A stretch of 13,444 nt of DNA from SAT2750 sp964476375 (GTDB taxonomy: Bacteria; Planctomycetota; Planctomycetia; Pirellulales; Pirellulaceae). Positions 1 through 5,687 of the stretch are shown here, piece after piece. Where the stretch lies: contig CAYYZW010000342.1 in NCBI GenBank assembly GCA_964476375.1, positions 1 to 13,444 on the forward strand. Direction: 5' to 3'. Numbering within the stretch: the stretch's first letter is position 1; every line of letters begins with the position of its first letter. The notes beneath the pieces were generated by a model. The model saw only the letters and a program-made list of their open reading frames with translations, did no database searches and was not told the origin of the DNA. The position numbers and the translations under genes were made by a program.

Positions 1-455
1 AGGTACGTCCCATCACTGACCGGGGTTTCCGAGGCCAGCGTGTTTTTCAGGTGCACCGCATTGGAAGGCCGTCCCTCCTGAACCTGCTTCTCCCAGAGCA
101 CCTTGCCATTTTCCAGATCCCGGCAGACGACAAGCCAGTGGTGCTGTGAATCGGGGATCGCCGAGCGGTTACCGCCGAAGTAGAGTCCCTTGCGTGGGGA
201 GTCGGTCTTGCCATCATTGATCACGGTCGTGTAGAAAATCCGATTCCCCACGATCACCGGACTGGACCATCCGAGTCCCCGTGTTTTGACCGACCAGGCC
301 ACGTTCTCTTCCGTGGTCCAGGAATCGGGAATCGATGAGGCATCCGCTACGCCACGCGCTCCAGGTCCACGAAACTGCAACCAGTCTTCTGCTCTTAAAC
401 TGCCAAGCGGTGTCGTCAGCAGGAAACCAAAAAACAACGCCAGGAAAACACGCAT
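1..455 (-). CDS. Exported PQQ-like beta-propeller repeat protein, N-terminal part (gene runs off the window)
   Basis: About 151 codons are visible, starting from an ATG at 455-453 and leaving the window at base 1. A signal peptide is clear: MRV, a hydrophobic stretch rich in L and F, then SLRAED. The mature protein opens with WLQFRGPGARG, followed by WSSPVIVGNRIFYTT and later WLVVCRDLENGKVLWEK. These are the alternating blade motifs of PQQ/BamB-like propellers that planctomycetes encode in many copies. Family members are exported. No quinone ligand can be assessed here, and most planctomycete relatives have no assigned enzyme activity. The start is supported by a purine-rich GGGGGAGA sequence a few bases upstream. 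The gene diverges from the selenoprotein peroxiredoxin across a 109-bp spacer. The fold is a confident call; the function is unknown. Confidence 0.85.
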   Translation of the reverse strand, partial: MRVFLALFFGFLLTTPLGSLRAEDWLQFRGPGARGVADASSIPDSWTTEENVAWSVKTRGLGWSSPVIVGNRIFYTTVINDGKTDSPRKGLYFGGNRSAIPDSQHHWLVVCRDLENGKVLWEKQVQEGRPSNAVHLKNTLASETPVSDGTY

Positions 456-564
456 CGAATCTTCTCCCCCTGTTGTACTCAGCGACATGAAACTTGCTTA
501 GAATAACTGCCAGAAGTGTGCAGCGCTCTTCATTTGTAGTGTTAGTTTTCGGAGAAATACAGCC
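456..564. promoter_or_regulatory. Divergent intergenic region with a weak candidate -10 box
   Basis: This 109-bp spacer must hold the promoters of both the leftward propeller gene and the rightward peroxiredoxin gene. On the plus strand TAGAAT at 499-504 matches a sigma-70 -10 box at five of six positions. It would place a start near 511 and leave a leader of about 54 nt, but no convincing -35 lies 16-18 bp upstream. GGAGA at 551-555, nine bases before the ATG at 565, is the ribosome-binding site of the peroxiredoxin. No clear operator is visible. Confidence 0.3.
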
Positions 565-1161
565 ATGAAACGATCGATTCGATTTTGTACTGCCGTGGCA
601 CTTGTTCTCGCGATGGTGACCACGGCCGCCGGAGAACTGAAAGTTGGCGATGCGGCTCCGGATTTCGCTCTCAAGGGAAGCGATGGCAAAACGCACAAGC
701 TGGCAGATTACGAGGGGAAAGTGGTCGTGCTGGCCTGGTTCCCCAAGGCCTTTACCGGGGGCTGAACGGCCCAGTGTGACTCGCTGCGTGACAGCGGGAT
801 TGAAAAGGGCTTTGAAGTTTCCCTGCTTGGGAATCGCAAGTTTGAAGTTGCCAAGCGCGAAACAGGATCCGGGGTCAAGCAGTTCGACGCCGCTGTTTTC
901 ACGGCAAGTGTCGATCCGCCGGAGACGATGAAGAAGTATGCCGAGGCACTCAAGCTGGATTACCCGATCCTGAGTGATGCCGGAAAAAAGGTGGCCACGG
1001 CGTATGGCGTCGTCACCAAGGACCGGGCGGTCCCTTTCCGCTGGACGTTTTATATCGGGACGGACGGCAAGATCCTCCACATCGACAAGGCGGTCTCCGC
1101 TCGTACACATGGTACGGATGTCGCCAAGAAACTTGCCGAGCTGGGTGTGAAGAAGAAGTAG
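565..1161 (+). CDS. Exported selenocysteine-containing peroxiredoxin (TGA at 763-765 read as Sec67)
   Basis: This is an AhpC/TSA-fold thiol (selenol) peroxidase that should reduce peroxides outside the cytoplasm. Read through the TGA, it is one open frame of 198 residues. It has a signal peptide (MKRSIR, then a hydrophobic core to about residue 22), then VGDAAPDF, WFPKAFTGG, Sec67, TAQC and DSLRDSG. Next come FTASVD, LDYPILSD, AYGVV and FRWTFYIGTDGKILHIDK. In relatives the residue after FTGG is the peroxidatic Cys, so the TGA sits at the catalytic position and the frame is intact on both sides. A SECIS-like hairpin follows. Cys71 lies four residues on and could form a selenyl-sulfide with Sec67. 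Residues of about 82-103 look like an extra segment before FTASVD. GGAGA precedes the ATG by nine bases. The isomerase gene follows after 33 bp. Alternatives are a nonsense mutation or sequencing error, but the exact position and hairpin argue against both. Confidence 0.88.
763..798 (+). promoter_or_regulatory. Candidate bacterial SECIS element: UGA codon plus downstream stem-loop
   Basis: The UGA at 763-765 is followed by a seven-pair stem: CTCGCTG at 780-786 pairs with CAGCGGG at 792-798, with one T-G wobble. It closes a five-base loop, CGTGA, at 787-791. The loop starts 21 nt after the UGA and has a G at its second position. Bacterial SECIS elements bound by SelB are known to lie just 3' of the UGA inside the coding region, with a small apical loop about 16-37 nt away and a G among its first two bases. 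The hairpin is seen in the sequence; its function is inferred. Confidence 0.75.
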
Positions 1162-1194
1162 CCCGGCACAGCCGTCAGGAGAAACCGTGACCTC

Positions 1195-2025
1195 ATGCAG
1201 CTCTCGCTTTCTGTCCGGATTGTCGAAGCTCCCTCGAAGACCCGGCTCCTGCTGCCATTTGAAAACTTTCTGGAAGTGGCTGCCGGGAACGGGTACGGGG
1301 CTATCTGCATGCGGGCCAGTGCGGGGGGAGTGCAGACGTCCCCGCAGCAGCTTGAGCAGATGAAACAGCAGATCGACGCGGCAGGCCTTGTCGTCTCGAT
1401 GGTCACCGCCGACTTCGATGTGCCCCTCAACAACGCTTCTGGCCCTGACAGCCTGCGGGATATTGGCCCCAGCCTCGACGTCGCCTCCATCCTGGGCTCT
1501 GACCTGGTCCGGATCTGTATGAAACAGGACTCCGATATCCCGTTTGCCCGTGACGCTGCCGAGCGGGCAGCGGAACGGGGCATCCGGCTGGTCCACCAGT
1601 GCCATACCAGCTCGATCTTTGAACAGGTAGACCAGGTCCTGGGCGTGATTCAGGAGATCAACCAGCCCAATTTCGGAATTGTCTACGAGCCGGCCAACCT
1701 GATGCTCTGCGGCCAAGCCTACGGGCAGGAAACGCTCGAGCGACTCGCCCCCTGCCTGATGAATGTCTATGTCCAGAACCATCGGCTTGACGAACAGGGC
1801 CCCGAATCCCTGCCGACCTTTTGCCGTGGTGATGTACATTTTCACCATCTGCCACTCTGGGAGGCTGGGGGAGTGGATTTCGCGGATGTCTTCGCCGGCC
1901 TCTCCGCGATCGGATATGATGGCTATTTCACCATCCACCAGGCGGAGGGAATCGAGACAGCGGAGGATGCTCACCGGTTTGCCGCACGGATGGCAGCGTT
2001 CTTCCAGGATTCCCTGGCACCCTGA
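1195..2025 (+). CDS. Sugar phosphate isomerase/epimerase-like TIM-barrel protein (AP endonuclease 2 family)
   Basis: The 276-residue protein has the pattern of the xylose-isomerase-like TIM barrel family (PF01261). It shows repeated beta-strand/helix units and a plausible metal site built from His135/His137 (LVHQCHT), Glu165 (VYEPANL, where many relatives have DPAN), His196 (VQNHR) and His248 (FTIHQAEG). No signal peptide is seen, so it should be cytoplasmic. AGGAGA lies about a dozen bases before the ATG. It starts 33 bp after the selenoprotein stop and is probably co-transcribed with it. Family members isomerise or epimerise sugars and inositols or act on related polyols. The substrate here cannot be inferred. 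The length is usual for the family. Confidence 0.85.
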   Translation: MQLSLSVRIVEAPSKTRLLLPFENFLEVAAGNGYGAICMRASAGGVQTSPQQLEQMKQQIDAAGLVVSMVTADFDVPLNNASGPDSLRDIGPSLDVASILGSDLVRICMKQDSDIPFARDAAERAAERGIRLVHQCHTSSIFEQVDQVLGVIQEINQPNFGIVYEPANLMLCGQAYGQETLERLAPCLMNVYVQNHRLDEQGPESLPTFCRGDVHFHHLPLWEAGGVDFADVFAGLSAIGYDGYFTIHQAEGIETAEDAHRFAARMAAFFQDSLAP

Positions 2026-2098
2026 TGGAGAGACCAGAAAATGCTAGACTGGAAGACCATGAAAACCTGCAACCCACTCCAGGTAGGAAGACGGCATC

Positions 2099-2524
2099 AT
2101 GGCCCATCTGAGACACCTTGCTATCCGCTGTAATGACATGGAAAGGTCCCGTGATTTTTATACCACGGTGATCGGCTGGGATTTTTTTGACTACCGGCCC
2201 AGTCGCCAGGGCCTGGACCTGACCGACGGCGTGAACAACATCACGCTGCTTCAGAACCCCCCCGACCTGGTCCGGCCATCCTTTGAGGAGGGGGAAGAGT
2301 ATATCCATTTTGGCGTGGTGGTTGACGACCTGGGAGCCTGCTGGCAGCGCTGCGTGGACTGGGGCGCAGAAATATCCAAGGGGAATGTCAAGGACCGGAG
2401 CGAAGTGGAGTCCCTCCAACAGGCCCCGGAACACAGTTTCAAGGTACTCGATCCAGACGGTAACGTGATCGACGTGACATCCAACCGTGGCGAGTGGAAC
2501 GGTGTGCTGTTCCTGGACGGCTAA
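2099..2524 (+). CDS. VOC-superfamily (glyoxalase/dioxygenase fold) protein
   Basis: The 141-residue protein shows the paired beta-alpha-beta-beta-beta modules of the vicinal oxygen chelate fold. The first module is LRHLAIRCNDMERSRDFY followed by VIGWDFF. The second is YIHFGVVVDDLGACWQRC followed by VLDPDGNVIDVT. His6 and His70 sit at the usual metal-ligand positions, but the final ligand position, usually Glu, appears to be Asp125. VOC proteins include glyoxalases, ring-cleaving dioxygenases, epimerases and antibiotic-binding proteins, so the reaction is not predictable. GGTAGGAAG upstream of the ATG serves as ribosome-binding site. It lies 73 bp after the isomerase gene on the same strand and could end that operon. 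Its stop is 17 bp from the stop of the convergent MFS gene, with no obvious terminator between. Confidence 0.83.
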   Translation: MAHLRHLAIRCNDMERSRDFYTTVIGWDFFDYRPSRQGLDLTDGVNNITLLQNPPDLVRPSFEEGEEYIHFGVVVDDLGACWQRCVDWGAEISKGNVKDRSEVESLQQAPEHSFKVLDPDGNVIDVTSNRGEWNGVLFLDG

Positions 2525-2541
2525 TCTTCTCTTCTGGCGGA

Positions 2542-4143
2542 TCAGTCCTCGATGCTGCCGCCGACCCCCGAGGGCATCAGGCAGATGCCGATCGCGCCGA
2601 GCAGGTAGATCAGGCTCATGATCCGGCCAAGCAGGGCATAATCCTCGTTGAACTCTTGAATCAGGAATGCGCCGGCAAAGACCGTCACCGCGGTGATAAT
2701 GCGACCAAAGTTAAAACAGACCCCTGCTCCCGTGGAACGGATCCGGGTAACAAATAACTCCGGCAGGAAAAGCGGCAGCCAGCCGAAAAAGATGCCGCTG
2801 AAAAAACCGAGTGCCGCAAAGCTGGCCAGGAACTGCCACTGCTCCGGCGTGTGAAAGAAATAGACATACTCGGCACAGGCCAGGCAGAGCAAGCTGGTGA
2901 GGAAATAGGTCCTCTTGCGTCCGGCATAACTGGCAATCATGCCACCAAGAAAACTGCCGATAATCCCGGTGAGTGACCGGGCCATGCCAATATCTGCCTT
3001 CAGGCTTGGATTCCCGATCTCCGCGCCCACCTTGTCGGCCCATCCCTGGGACCAGTTTGACGCCCCCCATCCCCCCAGCAGGGGAACCGTTGCCAGCAGG
3101 ATTCCCACCAGCGTGACTCCCACCAGGCCCGGCTTGAAAACCTCCCAGGTGGATGTTCTGGCAACTTGTTGATCCCCCTCGAGAACGCCAGGGGAATCCG
3201 CCTGGGCCGCTAGTTGGAGACGTTTTCGATCCGCAATCCACTTGGGAGATTCCGGAACAAGTGCTATCACAAAAGCGGCCAGGACGATCGGAGATCCACC
3301 CATCAACAGGACCCACCGCCAGCTGTCGTAATCCACTCCCACCTGCCTTCCCACCCAGAAGGTCAGGAAGATACCGACATTCGCGGCAGTCCCGATCACC
3401 CCGGCTAGCATCGGACGGGATACTCCCTCCCAGGCCTCGCTCATCAGCGCCACCCCGTTGGGCCACATCCCGCCGACTCCCATGCAGGTAATGAAGCGGG
3501 CCACCCAGAGCTGGGTCGGGGACTGCACGAAGTAACTCAGCAGCGACATCCCCGAGTAGCAGGCAATGGCCGCCGCCATCCCCTTGACTCGCCCGAATCG
3601 ATCCCCAATCCGACCGAACACCAGCCCACCCAGTGCCGCTCCAAACAGGAACGCACAGACATAGAAACCAAACCACTTGCCGGCACGTTTGCCAAGACGA
3701 CCATCAATCACATACCGCTCGAGTTCCGCATCCGAAATCAGTCCATCATCATCACCAGCTACTCCCAGGATCGGGACCTGGTCCGGATTTTTCGTCAGGC
3801 CCACGGCTGCCATGTCCAGCTTGCCGATTTTTTCCCCGGGCGCCGGATCCAGCCTCGGTAGGGAGGAAATCTCGATCGTACCACTGTCGTCAGGATCAAG
3901 GATCTCTTTGAGACTGGCTATCGTGTTTCGATCGCCGGCGGTTAAATCACTCCCCTCGGAAATAACAAGCAGGTTCAGCCCGGCTGTCCGCATGGCGAGC
4001 CCGTTGATCGCCATGTGCGTGCCGCCGAAAAACCATCCCAGGAACGCGGTGATAATGACCAGGTAGCGACCGACGGCGCTCAAGCCCGCAGGATTATCTG
4101 GTCCGGGAGAAAGTGTATTGGGATCCGCATTTTTGCTCATCAT
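2542..4143 (-). CDS. MFS transporter with a large EF-hand-like periplasmic insertion between TM1 and TM2
   Basis: The 533-residue membrane protein has about 12 hydrophobic segments. MFS landmarks are motif A after TM2 (GRIGDRFGRVKG, about residues 178-188), PESPKW at the end of TM6 (297-302), a second motif-A-like GRKRTY (408-413) before TM9, and LFVTRIRSTGAGVCFNFGRI (463-482). The last is typical of sugar or aromatic-acid:H+ symporter branches. TM1 (about 26-48) is followed by roughly 100 polar residues before TM2. These contain two EF-hand-like loops, D83-P-D-D-S-G88-T-I and A129-G-D-D-D-G134-L-I-S-D-A-E140. MFS loops here are normally short. The start could be either of two adjacent ATGs; no strong Shine-Dalgarno is seen. 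The FGE-fold gene lies 102 bp upstream on the same strand and may be co-transcribed. The substrate is unknown. Confidence 0.88.
   Translation of the reverse strand: MMSKNADPNTLSPGPDNPAGLSAVGRYLVIITAFLGWFFGGTHMAINGLAMRTAGLNLLVISEGSDLTAGDRNTIASLKEILDPDDSGTIEISSLPRLDPAPGEKIGKLDMAAVGLTKNPDQVPILGVAGDDDGLISDAELERYVIDGRLGKRAGKWFGFYVCAFLFGAALGGLVFGRIGDRFGRVKGMAAAIACYSGMSLLSYFVQSPTQLWVARFITCMGVGGMWPNGVALMSEAWEGVSRPMLAGVIGTAANVGIFLTFWVGRQVGVDYDSWRWVLLMGGSPIVLAAFVIALVPESPKWIADRKRLQLAAQADSPGVLEGDQQVARTSTWEVFKPGLVGVTLVGILLATVPLLGGWGASNWSQGWADKVGAEIGNPSLKADIGMARSLTGIIGSFLGGMIASYAGRKRTYFLTSLLCLACAEYVYFFHTPEQWQFLASFAALGFFSGIFFGWLPLFLPELFVTRIRSTGAGVCFNFGRIITAVTVFAGAFLIQEFNEDYALLGRIMSLIYLLGAIGICLMPSGVGGSIED
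3724..3897 (-). other. Paired EF-hand-like segment inside the MFS transporter
   Basis: This region encodes residues 83-140 of the transporter. Loop 1 has Asp at positions 1 and 3, Ser at 5, Gly at 6, Ile at 8 and Glu at 9, but Ser at position 12, where EF-hands normally have Glu. Loop 2 has Asp at 3 and 5, Gly at 6, Ile at 8, Ser at 9 and Glu at 12, but Ala at position 1. Each loop is therefore degenerate at one key ligand, while the pairing and the Gly/Ile core are kept. The side of the membrane (periplasmic) follows from standard MFS topology. Calcium binding is inference. Confidence 0.6.
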
Positions 4144-4245
4144 GGTCCATCTGCCGTGGAGAAGAATTCCATCTGGTCAGCACTGTCGTCTGGACAACAT
4201 GGTAGAGGGTGGAACACGGAAAGTCACGTCACATGACAACCCAGC

Positions 4246-5448
4246 TCACTTGTCCTTGAGCTTCTCGATCGCAGTGGGCAGCTGGGGGTCGACGAAACCA
4301 CGTGCCCCACGGCCCTCCTCGTCAATCCGGTAGTCGACATCCTCGCGTATCTGCTCCAGGGTCGCTTCCCAGTAACGATCACGATCCTGCCCCTCCACAA
4401 CACCGAGCGGGCGGATAATACGCATCCCCACACCCAGCGAGGGCCCGCTGGTAAACCACCAGGGACTGAGCGGGATGTTGGGATCCTCCGCACGCCAGTC
4501 GTCATCGTTCGAACCGAGCCGGGCAGCCGAGCGGCAGTCCTCGGCATCCAGGTCCCAGTTCCCCCCCCGAGACACACGCGGGTAGAGCTTCTTTGGCCAG
4601 GCAATGGCATCTTCCATCTTCAGCTTCTTGCCGGCGAATTGCTTGTAGCCGTCCTTCAGCAGGGCGTCAAAGACCCACTCGGCGACATTTCCATGCATAT
4701 CATACAGGCCCCAGGGATTCGGCAGCTTCTGGCCGATCGGGTGGGTCGTCTCGTTGGCATTCTCATAGAACCAGCCGTACTTGGGCAGCATGGAAGCATC
4801 ATCCCCGAAGTGATAGGCGGTTGTCGTCCCGCCGCGGCAGGCATATTCCCATTCCGCTTCACTTGGCAAACGGTAGAAACGGCCCGTCAGCAGCGAGAGC
4901 CACTTGGTGTACTGCTTGGCCGCATACTGGCTCATGGTGACCGCCGGAAGGTCCGGGGCCTCCCCATTGACGAAGGTGAAGCTGGGGTCATAGAGGTTCG
5001 AAGGAGCAGTGATCACGTCGGCCTTCTGCTTCTCGGTGATCAGCCGCATCTTGTGCGTTTCAAAATCCTTAAAAATGTCGTGCATCGACATGTACTTCAT
5101 GTACTCGGCCCAGGTCACCTCGTACTTCCCCATCCAGAACGGCTCCAGAGTCACCTCGAACTGGGGACCTTCATGGGCCTCGCGTTTTTCTTCCTTCCTG
5201 GGGGATCCCATCTGCAGCACCCCGCCGGGAATCGGCAACATCGTGTACTTTGCCTTGCTTCCCGGGATAGTGACCGTGTAGGGAACCATGTACCCCTGCT
5301 CGGTCTTCACAAAACGTCCGCTGGCCGGTTGCTCCTTGACCAGCCCGATGGGAAGTTCCTCGGCATGGCCGGACGTGACAAACAGCAGCAGGGCCACTGT
5401 CCAGGCAGCGAGCGGTGAACCCAGATGTGAAAAAAAACCTCTTGCCAT
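4246..5448 (-). CDS. Exported formylglycine-generating-enzyme-fold (SUMF1/FGE-sulfatase domain) protein
   Basis: From the preferred ATG at 5448-5446 the protein has 400 residues. It starts with a good signal peptide (MARGFF, hydrophobic core 13-25, cleavage likely after GHA at 29). An ATG 17 codons upstream is in frame but would bury the signal peptide. The FGE/SUMF1 domain runs from about residue 70 to 347: IPGGVLQMGS, FWMGKYEVTWAEY, LPAVTMSQYAAKQYTKWL, RFYRLPSEAEWEYACRGG, NPWGLYDMHGNVAEWV, RVSRGGNWDLDAEDCRSAAR and GVGMRIIRPL. True FGE has two catalytic cysteines near the C-terminus in a CxxxxC arrangement. Here only Cys305 is nearby and it does not align with either, so sulfatase activation is unlikely. 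A charged tail of about 50 residues follows the domain. It lies upstream of the MFS gene on the same strand, so the two may act together. Confidence 0.87.
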   Translation of the reverse strand: MARGFFSHLGSPLAAWTVALLLFVTSGHAEELPIGLVKEQPASGRFVKTEQGYMVPYTVTIPGSKAKYTMLPIPGGVLQMGSPRKEEKREAHEGPQFEVTLEPFWMGKYEVTWAEYMKYMSMHDIFKDFETHKMRLITEKQKADVITAPSNLYDPSFTFVNGEAPDLPAVTMSQYAAKQYTKWLSLLTGRFYRLPSEAEWEYACRGGTTTAYHFGDDASMLPKYGWFYENANETTHPIGQKLPNPWGLYDMHGNVAEWVFDALLKDGYKQFAGKKLKMEDAIAWPKKLYPRVSRGGNWDLDAEDCRSAARLGSNDDDWRAEDPNIPLSPWWFTSGPSLGVGMRIIRPLGVVEGQDRDRYWEATLEQIREDVDYRIDEEGRGARGFVDPQLPTAIEKLKDK

Positions 5449-5687
5449 GATAGAACCCTGGATGAAAGCGACTGTGTGACATCGCCCATGGTAATCCAAA
5501 CAGCCCGCCGGGCCGAGTCCGGTACAACTGAATTATTCGGCTTGATGGCCACATAGAACAGTCCTTTGGCGACGGATACCTGGACCAGGAGTGGATTCAT
5601 CGAGCAGGCCACTTTGGCGACAGGCAGACTAGCGTCCTTGAACGATCCCCGGCAACAAATCAAGATGACGGTAAGGAGACCGACTCC
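5449..5687. other. Divergent intergenic spacer between the FGE-fold gene and NAD+ synthetase
   Basis: These 239 bases separate two genes transcribed away from each other, so both promoters should be here. I find no convincing sigma-70 pair on either strand and no strong inverted repeat. The only clear signal is AAGGAGA just upstream of the ATG at 5688, the ribosome-binding site of the NAD+ synthetase gene. Some of the spacer can be read as an N-terminal extension of the FGE-fold protein, but that reading lacks a signal peptide at its start. Confidence 0.4.

Noticed and set aside
565..765. A separate 66-residue protein ending at the TGA, with 928-1161 as a second small gene.
   Set aside because: Both pieces are in the same frame, the sequence between them is open and carries conserved peroxiredoxin residues, and the TGA falls on the catalytic position. 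Recoding explains this better than two genes or a pseudogene.
214..1974. A 586-codon open frame on the minus strand, opposite the peroxiredoxin and isomerase genes.
   Set aside because: Its translation has no recognisable domain, it overlaps the well-supported propeller gene in another frame, and it runs antisense to two genes with clear family motifs. It is a GC-driven shadow frame.
5449..5499. A longer N-terminus for the FGE-fold protein starting at 5499.
   Set aside because: The extra 17 residues would come before a standard signal peptide and are unlike an export signal.
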